This document shows, one piece after another, positions 20,578 to 28,957 of a stretch of DNA of 64,000 nt (position 1 is its first letter; each line of letters begins with the position of its first letter). The notes under the pieces were generated by a model that was not told the origin of the DNA, searched no databases, and was given only the letters and a program-made list of their open reading frames with translations. The DNA comes from Paenibacillus plantarum. Its GTDB lineage: Bacteria > Bacillota > Bacilli > Paenibacillales > NBRC-103111. The stretch spans positions 1 through 64,000 of the forward strand of contig NZ_WHNY01000065.1 in the NCBI RefSeq assembly GCF_013141695.1. Reading direction: 5' to 3'. The translations under genes and the position numbers were made by a program.

Positions 20578-21777
20578 ATGACGACAGTTAAAATTTCTTT
20601 GGCCGGTCTTGCTGAAAGTCAGCATGGTCAAGTCAAATATGCCTCTGCGTTCGCCGATGAGCATATTCAGGAAATTCTTTTAATCGATGGGCACATCATC
20701 ATTACCCACAACTCGCCTAACGGCGATGAAGGTATTACTCAGCGGGTTGAGCGTCTCATTGAGCGTTTCTCCCATGGTGATTTCGGCTTTAAAGAGAATA
20801 TTTTGTTCGAAAATAAAGTGGACACGCCTTATGAAGGCGACATTATTGCTGAGCTCGCTGAGCGTAAAGCGATAAAAGTGCTAGAGCCCGGCCTCTTCAT
20901 CTTCCGTGAGCCTTTCTCCAGCTTGATGCGTTTCCTTGACTACTCGTTCGTCAGCAAAATTGCGAGACGTTTCGAAGGTGTCCAAGAGGAACAATATCCT
21001 GCGGTTATTAACAGTCATACGTTGAACAAAACGAATCATTTCACTTCGTTCCCCGAACACATTCATTTCGTGACGCATCTGCGTGAGGATCTCGATGTGA
21101 TCGAGGCATTCTCCCAAACGATTCGCGAAGCTGGCGGCTGGGACCAAGAAAAGCCATTGGCGCTGGACAACAACATGGTGAAGCCTAACTTCATGATGAA
21201 CCCTTCTACTTGTTACCACTGCTATGAAGGTCTCGAGAATGAAACCCTGGAAGGCGACGGCATTGTCGTGACTGCGATTGCGAAATGTCATCGTTTCGAA
21301 TCTAAGAACCATTCCGACTTCGGTCGTTTGCTCGACTTCTCGATGCGTGAAATCATTTTCGTCGGTAAGCCTGAGTTTGTGAAAGAGAATCGCTTGAAAT
21401 CCATCGAGTATTTGAAAGAACTGGCGGTAGAATGGCAGGTAGACAGCCTGCTTGAGATCGCGAACGATCCGTTCTTCACGAATGACTTCCAAGTGAAAGC
21501 ATCCTTCCAACGCAACCAGGAGATGAAGTACGAGCTTCGTCTGAACATTCCGCATGTGAAGAAGTCGATCGCCTGCTCCTCGGTCAATTTCCATAGCAAT
21601 ACGTTCGGCAATGCTTTTAATATCAAAATGGGCAAACGTAACGCCGTTACAGGCTGTGTAGGCTTCGGTATCGAGCGTTGGGCGTTCGCTTTCCTCGCAC
21701 AGTACGGTCTTGATGAGCAGCAATGGCCTGCCACGTTCCGTGAGCAGTACCACGCTTGGCAAGAGAAGGCTTTGTAA
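20578..21777 (+). CDS. Class II aaRS-like amino acid:carrier protein ligase
   Basis: A 399-residue protein related to the atypical-SerRS-like amino acid:[carrier protein] ligases, which activate Gly or Ala with ATP and load a carrier instead of tRNA. Motif 2 is CHRFE followed by LDFSMREIIFVG, and motif 3 is GFGIERWA. Cys212, Glu258 and Cys360 are spaced 46 and 102 residues apart. In the Bradyrhizobium enzyme the zinc ligands Cys131, Glu176 and Cys279, as I recall them, are 45 and 103 apart, so the zinc site looks intact. The N-terminal 190 residues are longer than in those enzymes and unassigned. It starts 7 bp after the carrier gene; the site GCGAGG is moderate. It would take the DltA role. 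Confidence 0.85.
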   Translation: MTTVKISLAGLAESQHGQVKYASAFADEHIQEILLIDGHIIITHNSPNGDEGITQRVERLIERFSHGDFGFKENILFENKVDTPYEGDIIAELAERKAIKVLEPGLFIFREPFSSLMRFLDYSFVSKIARRFEGVQEEQYPAVINSHTLNKTNHFTSFPEHIHFVTHLREDLDVIEAFSQTIREAGGWDQEKPLALDNNMVKPNFMMNPSTCYHCYEGLENETLEGDGIVVTAIAKCHRFESKNHSDFGRLLDFSMREIIFVGKPEFVKENRLKSIEYLKELAVEWQVDSLLEIANDPFFTNDFQVKASFQRNQEMKYELRLNIPHVKKSIACSSVNFHSNTFGNAFNIKMGKRNAVTGCVGFGIERWAFAFLAQYGLDEQQWPATFREQYHAWQEKAL

Positions 21778-21785
21778 TCTAATTA

Positions 21786-21825
21786 CCCCAGGGTTCTCGT
21801 TTATCCGAACGAGGCCTTGGGTTTT
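21786..21825 (+). terminator. Hairpin with U-run inside the Dlt-like operon
   Basis: Stem of CCCAGG and CTCGTT segments pairing with AACGAG and CCTTGGG around TATCC, followed by TTTTCATTTTC. It lies between the ligase and SGNH genes. With only 27 bp left before the next gene and no promoter there, it probably attenuates rather than ends transcription. Confidence 0.6.
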
Positions 21826-21851
21826 CATTTTCACCACTACGAAGATAATGA

Positions 21852-22778
21852 GTGATTCTATTGAAAGCAACCGCTGCTTTTCTCAAAAAAAATAGCTTTG
21901 CACTCGGCCTTTTGCTCGCCATCGTCGTCTCCGACCTGCTGATCTCCTGGTGGAACCCGATGGCGTCTTCACGCCGTTTTTACAAAAACGACTTCACCAA
22001 AACGCTCTTCCACCATAGCTGGTCCCATACGGGTCCGGTTTTCTTCGGTAATTCGGCCGTTACGGGTGCTTATATCGAAGAGAAGTCGGATAGCCATTTG
22101 GTCGAGATGGGGCTTTCCTACGGGAAGCTCACGGATCTGAAGGGCATACTGAAGAACAACCTCTACCAGGTGAAGGACCAGCTTGTGATCGGAATTGACG
22201 TGCATACGATGCTCGACCCTCTCGAAACGGATCCAACCTATCAATGGTTCAAGCCTTGGTACCAGCCTTATGTGTATACGTACCGCGATTACTTCCGTGA
22301 TTCGGGTACCGAGTTTGCTCGTAATTTAAGCAAAGGCAGTCTTGCCTTCGAGCCGCGCTGGATTGATAAAGAGCTGTACCCAGGACGTAAGGACGACGCA
22401 GCGTTAAAGCTCAAGTGGGACGACTACGACAAACGGTTCGGCGCCATGACCTTGAAGGATTTCCAAGACAATCTGGATGCCTTGCAGTGGGTCCTCCAGT
22501 ATGCGGACGAGCATAAGCTCGCGCTGCGTGTGATCTGGATGCCGTGGAACAAAGGCTACGCCGATCCTCCCTATGTCGCTTCACTGAAGGATGCCGTTAA
22601 CGCCCAGCTGAAGGCTGCGAACGTTCCCACGCTCGATTTGATGCACACGTACGATCCGCGTTATTTCCATGACCTCGTTCACTTGAACCGGGAAGAGGGC
22701 GCGCCGTTATTTACGAAGGAGGTTGACACATGGTTAAATTCCTTAGGAAAACCGTCGAAATCCTCATCTACCTCGTGA
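21852..22778 (+). CDS. DltD-like SGNH-fold membrane protein
   Basis: A 308-residue protein with an N-terminal membrane helix (about 16-33) and an extracytoplasmic SGNH-hydrolase-like domain. The nucleophile block is GNSAVTG with Ser68, and the C-terminal catalytic pair is Asp274-x-x-His277 in DLVHLN, as in DltD and AlgX-type proteins. DltD works with the MBOAT DltB to pass D-alanine to teichoic acid, and the same partnership is inferred here. The start is uncertain: GTG 21852 is used, while TTG 21861 would shorten it by three residues; neither has a good ribosome binding site. The end overlaps the start of a DltX-like microprotein. Confidence 0.82.
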   Translation: MILLKATAAFLKKNSFALGLLLAIVVSDLLISWWNPMASSRRFYKNDFTKTLFHHSWSHTGPVFFGNSAVTGAYIEEKSDSHLVEMGLSYGKLTDLKGILKNNLYQVKDQLVIGIDVHTMLDPLETDPTYQWFKPWYQPYVYTYRDYFRDSGTEFARNLSKGSLAFEPRWIDKELYPGRKDDAALKLKWDDYDKRFGAMTLKDFQDNLDALQWVLQYADEHKLALRVIWMPWNKGYADPPYVASLKDAVNAQLKAANVPTLDLMHTYDPRYFHDLVHLNREEGAPLFTKEVDTWLNSLGKPSKSSSTS

Positions 22779-22840
22779 TGCTTTACTTGGTTTTCATTTA
22801 TTTTACCGGCAAGGGATTGTTCATCTACGAGAAGTTCTAA
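22730..22840 (+). CDS. DltX-like 36-residue membrane microprotein
   Basis: A very short gene overlapping the end of the SGNH gene by 49 bp in another frame. It has a strong site (AAGGAGGT six bases before ATG). The product has a basic start (MVKFLRKTVE), one membrane helix (ILIYLVMLYLVFIYF) and the C-terminus FIYEKF. DltX, the small subunit of Dlt systems, has the same plan and ends in FIYNEF, a motif that reaches into DltB. Its position directly before the MBOAT gene strengthens the call. It is the kind of gene automatic annotation misses. Confidence 0.85.
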   Translation: MVKFLRKTVEILIYLVMLYLVFIYFTGKGLFIYEKF

Positions 22841-22868
22841 GATCTAGCAAGCGAGGAGTTCTTTAGCT

Positions 22869-24023
22869 ATGTTTTATATGCACATGAACGCGATGGTCGC
22901 GATGAGTGGCATGATTGCCGTTCTGATGCTCACCCGCAAGTGGGCGGATAATAAGCGCATTTTGATGATCATATTCAGTCTGTGCTTCCTCCTGTTGTTT
23001 AGTAAGAAGCTGGTGATTTTCTATGCGGCTTTTACGATTATTAATTATTTCGGGTTTGTGTATCTGTGCCGGACGACAATATGGCGGAAAGCGACCTTTA
23101 TTTTCGGAATCGCCGCGAATATTGTGGGTGTCTTTCTCGGTGTTCGTTTTTTCGTTATGGGTGTTTTCAGCTCACCATTGTTCGACGCCATCATTTATTT
23201 AGGACTCATTTACAACGTTCTCAAAGTGATTGATTCGTACTATTTCGCTTATTTCTTTGGAAAAGAAGGCGAAGTGCCAGCCATTGATTATGCCAACTAT
23301 CTATTGTTTATTCCGACTTTTACTTCCGGACCGATTCTGAAATTCCGTGATTTCATGGCTGACAGCAAGAAGCCCTACACGGTAGATGCCAAGCTGTTTG
23401 AAGACAGTATTAAGCGTATTATTTTGGGCTTATTCAAAAAGATCGTCGTCGTCACCTGGATGACTGGGGTGTTCGATAGCGTGTTGAAGCATGAGCTTCA
23501 TACTTGGGAATCTTTGTTCCTACTGATCTGGTTCTATGCGCTCATTTACTTCGATTTCTCGGGCTATTCCGATATGGCGATTGGCTTTGGCCGCTTAATG
23601 GGGTATACGATGCCTGAGAACTTCAAAAAGCCTCTCTTCTCACCTTCCATGACGCAGTTTTGGCGGAATTGGCATGCGACGCTGGGCGATTTTTTCCGGG
23701 ATCACATCTTCATGTTCTTCTCGCGTAAAACACCCTCTACGGCGCTCACAGCTAGCCTATCCATCCTGATCATGGTGCTGATGGGCTTATGGCATGGCTT
23801 TACGTGGTTGTACTTCCTCTACGGGCTGTACCATGGCATCATTATTGCGATTGAGAATATCTTCAAACTTACAACCGTGAATAAGAAAAAGGTGTCTAAA
23901 GCATACTTCTACTTCCGCTGTTTGGTGACGCAGACGCTCGTGACGTTCTCCGTGATCATCTATAGTTCGAATTACGATACGGTGCTTCGGATCTATAAAG
24001 GCTTGCTTCATTTTACTGGATGA
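22869..24023 (+). CDS. DltB-like MBOAT O-acyltransferase
   Basis: A 384-residue polytopic membrane protein of the MBOAT family. The invariant histidine is His309 in GLWHGFTW, and the second conserved block is FWRNWHATLGDFFRDHIF with His269. FDFSGYSDMAIGFGRLMGY and PTFTSGPILKFRDF are further family blocks. In Dlt systems this protein accepts an aminoacyl group from the carrier on the cytoplasmic face and moves it to the outside. Here it would use the carrier at 20319-20570. GAGGAG lies 10 bases upstream of the ATG. It ends the operon; a separate promoter follows. Confidence 0.9.
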   Translation: MFYMHMNAMVAMSGMIAVLMLTRKWADNKRILMIIFSLCFLLLFSKKLVIFYAAFTIINYFGFVYLCRTTIWRKATFIFGIAANIVGVFLGVRFFVMGVFSSPLFDAIIYLGLIYNVLKVIDSYYFAYFFGKEGEVPAIDYANYLLFIPTFTSGPILKFRDFMADSKKPYTVDAKLFEDSIKRIILGLFKKIVVVTWMTGVFDSVLKHELHTWESLFLLIWFYALIYFDFSGYSDMAIGFGRLMGYTMPENFKKPLFSPSMTQFWRNWHATLGDFFRDHIFMFFSRKTPSTALTASLSILIMVLMGLWHGFTWLYFLYGLYHGIIIAIENIFKLTTVNKKKVSKAYFYFRCLVTQTLVTFSVIIYSSNYDTVLRIYKGLLHFTG

Positions 24024-24035
24024 TAGTGGTATAAT
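24007..24035 (+). promoter_or_regulatory. Extended -10 promoter of the isomerase-like gene
   Basis: TGGTATAAT (TATAAT at 24030-24035) with a weak -35 TTCATT (24007-24012) at 17 bp. It lies at the end of the MBOAT gene. Confidence 0.6.
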
Positions 24036-24074
24036 TTGATCTGATTGTTTTATCAATTATGGAGGTGTAATCGA

Positions 24075-25043
24075 ATGAAGTTAGGCGTTTTTATGGTTCT
24101 TTTCGGTGGAAAACCTTTCGAGGAAGCTTTGGATTATATTGCTGCGAAAGGCTTAGATGCTGTTGAGATTGGTACGGGTGGCTACCCAGGTACTGCACAC
24201 TGCAACCCAGCTGAACTGCTTGCTGATGCAGGTAAACTGAAAGCTTTTAAACATGCGGTAGAGTCCCGCGGCTTGACGATTAGCGCACTTAGCGCTCACG
24301 GTAACCCTCTTCACCCGCAAAAACACATCGCGAAAGAGTTTCACGATGCTATTATACAAACGATTGAATTGGCTGAGCGCCTTGAAGTACCTGTTGTTAA
24401 CACGTTCTCTGGTTGCCCTGGTGACCATGAGGATGCCAAATACCCGAACTGGCCGGTTGCGCCATGGCCGAACGATTTCCAAGAGATTTTGGACTGGCAG
24501 TGGACGAACAAAGTCATTCCTTACTGGACAGAAACAGGTAAATTCGCAGCAGATCGCAATATCAAAATCGGACTTGAGCTGCACGGTGGTTTCTCCGTTC
24601 ATACGCCAGCTACGCTTCTTCGCCTTCGCGAAGCTGCAGGTGAGGCAATCGGTGCTAACTTGGATCCAAGCCACATGTGGTGGCAAGGGATTGATCCAGT
24701 TCAAGCGGTACAAATCCTTGGACGCGCGAACGCGATTCACCATTTCCATGCGAAAGATACGTCCCATGATTACAACAACACGAACCGCTTTGGTGTGACG
24801 GACATGCAGTCCTACACAAACATGCTGGATCGTGCTTGGCAGTTCCGTTCCGTTGGTTTCGGTCACGATATGAAAGTATGGGCAGACATTATCAGCGCAT
24901 TGCGTCTGGTTGGCTATGACTATGTCGTTAGTATCGAGCACGAAGACGGCTTGATGTCCGTTGACGAGGGCTTCTCCAAAGCCGTATCGAACCTGCAACA
25001 AGTACTCATCAAGGAACCCCTTGGTGAAATGTGGTGGGTGTAA
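24075..25043 (+). CDS. Sugar phosphate isomerase/epimerase family protein
   Basis: A 322-residue TIM-barrel protein of the AP endonuclease 2-like (xylose isomerase-like) family. Metal-binding residues are visible in IGLELHGG, NLDPSHM, HHFHAKD and VSIEHED. The substrate cannot be told; relatives isomerise or epimerise sugars and inositols. ATG 24075 is 9 bases after GGAGG, and the gene has its own promoter and a strong terminator, so it is monocistronic. Codon use is more biased toward common codons than in the neighbouring membrane genes, suggesting high expression. Confidence 0.88.
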   Translation: MKLGVFMVLFGGKPFEEALDYIAAKGLDAVEIGTGGYPGTAHCNPAELLADAGKLKAFKHAVESRGLTISALSAHGNPLHPQKHIAKEFHDAIIQTIELAERLEVPVVNTFSGCPGDHEDAKYPNWPVAPWPNDFQEILDWQWTNKVIPYWTETGKFAADRNIKIGLELHGGFSVHTPATLLRLREAAGEAIGANLDPSHMWWQGIDPVQAVQILGRANAIHHFHAKDTSHDYNNTNRFGVTDMQSYTNMLDRAWQFRSVGFGHDMKVWADIISALRLVGYDYVVSIEHEDGLMSVDEGFSKAVSNLQQVLIKEPLGEMWWV

Positions 25044-25061
25044 TTTAATAGATTGTACACA

Positions 25062-25110
25062 AAAAGCCCGCAGGCTAGAGATCTTCCGATCTAAAGTCCT
25101 GCGGGCTTTT
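25062..25110. terminator. Bidirectional terminator
   Basis: A perfect 13-bp stem (AAAAGCCCGCAGG and complement) with a 23-nt loop and T-runs on both sides. It serves the isomerase-like gene (plus) and the small membrane protein gene (minus). Confidence 0.88.
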
Positions 25111-25125
25111 GTTTACTTGTATGTA

Positions 25126-25329
25126 CTACCAGCCTTTGATCATGATAACATCCATGAAAAGAAATACGAGTAGAGATACAGTTCCAAATCCAAGTGCGAA
25201 CAGATTTCTTCTTGGGTTGATCAATTGACGGATAACGGCAATTGCAATCACCACTGTGAAGATCAAAACATAGATATCAAAGCTTGTATACGTACTAGTT
25301 GATGCTTCAGCTGCTTCTGCTAATAACAT
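25126..25329 (-). CDS. Small two-helix membrane protein (DUF2759-like)
   Basis: A 67-residue protein with two predicted membrane helices (FDIYVLIFTVVIAIAVI and LFALGFGTVSLLVFLFM) joined by a basic loop (RQLINPRRN). The pattern resembles DUF2759 proteins of Bacillales, which have no known function; I am only moderately sure of that. AAGGAGG lies 7 bases before the ATG. It has its own terminator and no operon partner. The 290 bp upstream hold no other gene. Confidence 0.75.
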   Translation of the reverse strand: MLLAEAAEASTSTYTSFDIYVLIFTVVIAIAVIRQLINPRRNLFALGFGTVSLLVFLFMDVIMIKGW

Positions 25330-25563
25330 GGTGAAACCTCCTTATAGTAACTCGGTGCAAGGCACACGTCCTGCTATTTTAATACTATGTTAGCTCGATT
25401 GGACACGAGATGCAAGTAGTTGCATCGATGTGTAACAAGTTTGTCACCTTTTGTTTGGGATTAGGCCTATTTGGCTAGCCCATGCAGGCAGATTTCTTTA
25501 TTATCCCTTGTACGTATAAAATGTCCATCTGTGCAACTATTTATTACTCTCCGTAAGAACAAC

Positions 25564-25592
25564 AAAAGCCCATACGGAGAAACCGTACGGGC
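25564..25592 (-). terminator. Terminator of the 49-residue gene
   Basis: Stem 25568-25577 with 25583-25592 (one G-U pair on the minus strand), followed on the minus strand by TTTTGTTGTT. It lies about 28 bp beyond the small gene's stop. Confidence 0.75.
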
Positions 25593-25619
25593 CTTGTTCA
25601 TTGGAACTTTAAACTATGC

Positions 25620-25769
25620 TTACACGGCTAGCGCATCTCGGTGATCTTCATCTTCCGGAATTTCGGTCAATTCGGCGTATGATAGCTCTTTCTCTTGCCA
25701 TGCTAGAAATCGGAATGGATCAATCCCTAATGCAGATACAATTTCCTGTAGCTCTAACGTCGGTTTCAT
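25620..25769 (-). CDS. 49-residue acidic small protein
   Basis: A short gene supported by a GGAGG site 6 bases before ATG 25769 (a second ATG directly upstream at 25772 is less well placed) and by its own terminator. The product (MKPTLELQEIVSALGID ... AELTEIPEDEDHRDALAV) is acidic, hydrophilic and probably helical at the N-terminus, with no membrane segment. I do not recognise a family. The 260 bp between it and uvrA hold only the uvrA terminator. Confidence 0.6.
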   Translation of the reverse strand: MKPTLELQEIVSALGIDPFRFLAWQEKELSYAELTEIPEDEDHRDALAV

Positions 25770-25975
25770 CATTTGCCTCCATTACATGGAATAGATTAGA
25801 ACTGCTATATCTCTCAATCATCAAGTCAATAGTTAAGGGAGAGGGAGATGTTCACTGTTACTTACTATTATTATAGGCCTACTTCTATGACTATTGATAG
25901 AGGGTTAAATTGTCGAAGCATGTATCATTCAATTAAGTCTTCGCAAACTTTTAGGTATTTTTGTCACTTGCGCAA

Positions 25976-26020
25976 ATAAAAAGCTCGGAATTGGCAAATG
26001 AAACACCCAATTCCAAGCTT
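25976..26020 (-). terminator. Terminator of uvrBA
   Basis: A 14-bp stem with one mismatch (25981-25994 with 26007-26020), followed on the minus strand by TTTTTATTTG. Confidence 0.8.
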
Positions 26021-26033
26021 AAATGTTCGCTTT

Positions 26034-28916
26034 CTAGCTAACGGATCCTTCTAGGACCTCCATCCGCTTCGCATAGTCTTCTGAACGCACGCGATCCCGT
26101 TCAAGGATCGGCTTCAAATATTGGCCAGTATACGACCCGGCCACCTTCACGACATCCTCTGGCGTACCCGCCGCCACGATCAAGCCCCCACGGTTACCAC
26201 CTTCGGGTCCTAGATCGATGAGGTGGTCCGCCGTCTTGATGACATCGAGGTTATGCTCGATGACTAGTACCGTTTCACCGCTCTCCACGAGGCGGTGAAG
26301 GACCTTCAGGAGACGATCGATATCATGGATGTGAAGCCCCGTCGTGGGCTCATCCAGAATATAGATCGTCTTGCCAGTGCTGCGGCGGTACAGCTCCGCC
26401 GCGAGCTTCACACGCTGGGCTTCGCCGCCTGACAGCGTGGTTGCTGGCTGGCCGAGGGTCATGTAGCCCAGGCCGACATCGAGAAGGGTATTCAGCTTAC
26501 GATGAATACGCGGCAAGTTCTTAAAGAACTCGCAGCCGTCCTCAATCGTCATCTCTAACACTTCAGAAATGCTCTTGCCCTTGTACTTCACTTCCATCGT
26601 CTCGCGGTTGTAGCGTTTGCCTTTACAAATTTCGCAAGGCACGTAAACGTCCGGCAAGAAATGCATCTCGATCTTGATGATGCCATCCCCACGACAAGCT
26701 TCACAACGGCCGCCCTTCACGTTAAAGCTAAAGCGTCCCTTCTTATAACCACGCACCTTCGCTTCGCTCGTATTCGCATAAACATCACGGATATCATCGA
26801 ATACACCTGTGTACGTTGCTGGATTGGAGCGCGGTGTGCGCCCAATTGGCGACTGATCAATATCGATAACTTTATCAATATGCTCTAATCCGACAATTTC
26901 TTTATGTTCACCAGGTCGGACTTTCGCCCCATTCAAATCACGGGATAACGTCTTAAACAAAATTTCGTTGATTAACGTACTCTTGCCTGACCCGGATACA
27001 CCGGTCACGCAAGTAAATACCCCTAAAGGCACCTTAGCCGACACGTTTCGCAAGTTATTTTCTTTGGCGCCTTTCACTTCGATCCATTTGCCATTCGGCT
27101 TACGTCGAACCGCAGGAATGGGAATGAACCGCTTGCCGCTCAAATACTGACCTGTTAAAGAGTTATCATCCTGCATCAACTCGGTTGGTGTACCTTGGGC
27201 AATAACCTGTCCACCATGAATACCAGCCCCTGGACCAATATCAATGATATAATCGGCCGCCATCATCGTGTCTTCATCATGCTCGACAACGATCAATGTG
27301 TTGCCCAGATCACGCATATGCTCGAGTGTTTGAATCAATCGCGTGTTATCCCGTTGATGCAAACCGATACTCGGCTCATCGAGGATGTACAGGACGCCCA
27401 TGAGGCTTGAACCGATTTGCGTAGCCAATCGAATCCGTTGCGCCTCTCCACCTGATAATGTGCCTGCGGCTCGATGCATCGTCAAATAATCAAGACCCAC
27501 GTTCACCAGGAAGCCTAGACGAGCTCTAATTTCTTTCAGGATCAAATTCGAAATCGTCAGCTCACGCTCGTTCAGTTGCAGACCCTTAAACCATTCTTCC
27601 GCTTCACCGATGGAAAGGGAAGTTGCGTGCGAGATATTCTTACCGTTAATCGTTACGGCAAGTGTTTCAGGCTTCAAACGGTGCCCTTTACATTTCGGAC
27701 AAGGCTTCGTACTCATGTAGGTCTGAATATGCTCACGGATGCCTTCAGAGAAGGTATCTTTGAACCTGCGTTCCAAGTTGCGAATGATGCCTTCGAATGG
27801 AACCAATGCTTCTTTGGATGCACCCATATCATTCTCATAACGGAAACGGATTTTCTCGCCACCCGTCCCATACAAGATCACCTTCATTTGATCGCTGCTT
27901 ATCTCAGATACAGGTACATTGCGTGGGATCTTGTAGTGCTCACACACAGCGGCAAGAAACTGCGGATAGTAGTTAGAGGTACTGCCCGCCCACGCTTCAA
28001 ATGCCCCCTCTTCAATCGTCAACTTCATATCAGGAACAAGCAGATCCGGATCGACGATCATCTGACTGCCTAAGCCATCACAATCTGGACAAGCACCGAA
28101 AGGACTATTAAAAGAAAACATTCTCGGCGCTAGCTCCTCGACACTGAATCCACACTCTGGGCATGCCAAATTCTGGCTGAATAACAGTTCTTCTTTCTCC
28201 ATAACATCGACAATGACACGACCATTCGCCAATTTAAGCGCAGTTTCCAAGGAATCTGCCAAACGAGTCTGTACATCATCTTTGACCACGATACGGTCAA
28301 CGACCACATCAATGGTGTGTTTTTTATTTTTGTCTAGCTCGATTTTCTCGGAAAGGTCTACCGTTTCCCCGTTTACGCGAACCCGCACAAATCCTTGCTT
28401 CTGAACATCCACGAATAGCTTCGTATGCTCACCTTTGCGCCCAGAAATAAGGGGTGCTAGAATTTGAATCTTCGTGCGCTCCGGGTACTCCATAATTCGG
28501 TCTACCATTTGTTCCACGGTTTGCGAAGTAATCTCGATACCATGGGTAGGACAGTGCGGTCGCCCAATACGAGCAAACAACAGCCTTAAATAATCGTATA
28601 TCTCCGTTACGGTTCCAACCGTGGAACGTGGATTACGGCTTGTCGTCTTTTGGTCAATGGATATGGCTGGTGACAACCCTTCAATCGAATCGACATCTGG
28701 TTTATCCATATTCCCAAGAAATTGACGCGCATAGGCAGACAGTGACTCTACATAGCGCCGCTGTCCTTCTGCATAAATCGTATCAAAGGCCAGCGATGAT
28801 TTCCCCGATCCACTTAAGCCCGTGAGTACGACGAACTTGTCACGTGGAATGGTGACATCAATATTTTTAAGATTGTGAGCTCTAGCTCCTTTAATAACGA
28901 TCTGATCTCTAGACAC
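26034..28916 (-). CDS. uvrA: Excinuclease ABC subunit A
   Basis: DNA damage sensor of nucleotide excision repair. At 960 residues it is full length, with two ABC ATPase halves: Walker [15 protein letters not shown] and [10 protein letters not shown], signatures [12 protein letters not shown] and [12 protein letters not shown], and Walker [11 protein letters not shown] and [10 protein letters not shown]. Zinc modules are CPECGF ... CPDC and CEAC ... [10 protein letters not shown]. It starts with GTG, six bases after GGAAGG, 41 bp downstream of uvrB, and shares the LexA-type controlled uvrBA transcript. Its own terminator follows. Confidence 0.97.
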   Translation of the reverse strand: MSRDQIVIKGARAHNLKNIDVTIPRDKFVVLTGLSGSGKSSLAFDTIYAEGQRRYVESLSAYARQFLGNMDKPDVDSIEGLSPAISIDQKTTSRNPRSTVGTVTEIYDYLRLLFARIGRPHCPTHGIEITSQTVEQMVDRIMEYPERTKIQILAPLISGRKGEHTKLFVDVQKQGFVRVRVNGETVDLSEKIELDKNKKHTIDVVVDRIVVKDDVQTRLADSLETALKLANGRVIVDVMEKEELLFSQNLACPECGFSVEELAPRMFSFNSPFGACPDCDGLGSQMIVDPDLLVPDMKLTIEEGAFEAWAGSTSNYYPQFLAAVCEHYKIPRNVPVSEISSDQMKVILYGTGGEKIRFRYENDMGASKEALVPFEGIIRNLERRFKDTFSEGIREHIQTYMSTKPCPKCKGHRLKPETLAVTINGKNISHATSLSIGEAEEWFKGLQLNERELTISNLILKEIRARLGFLVNVGLDYLTMHRAAGTLSGGEAQRIRLATQIGSSLMGVLYILDEPSIGLHQRDNTRLIQTLEHMRDLGNTLIVVEHDEDTMMAADYIIDIGPGAGIHGGQVIAQGTPTELMQDDNSLTGQYLSGKRFIPIPAVRRKPNGKWIEVKGAKENNLRNVSAKVPLGVFTCVTGVSGSGKSTLINEILFKTLSRDLNGAKVRPGEHKEIVGLEHIDKVIDIDQSPIGRTPRSNPATYTGVFDDIRDVYANTSEAKVRGYKKGRFSFNVKGGRCEACRGDGIIKIEMHFLPDVYVPCEICKGKRYNRETMEVKYKGKSISEVLEMTIEDGCEFFKNLPRIHRKLNTLLDVGLGYMTLGQPATTLSGGEAQRVKLAAELYRRSTGKTIYILDEPTTGLHIHDIDRLLKVLHRLVESGETVLVIEHNLDVIKTADHLIDLGPEGGNRGGLIVAAGTPEDVVKVAGSYTGQYLKPILERDRVRSEDYAKRMEVLEGSVS

Positions 28917-28957
28917 AGATACCCTTCCTCTCCTATGTGAAACTGAAACCCTCTTGC

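Noticed and set aside
20881-21870. 329-codon minus-strand open frame
   Set aside because: Antisense to the carrier ligase gene, whose synthetase motifs are on the plus strand.
24153-25001. 282-codon minus-strand open frame
   Set aside because: Antisense to the isomerase-like gene, which has metal-site motifs and a strong ribosome binding site.
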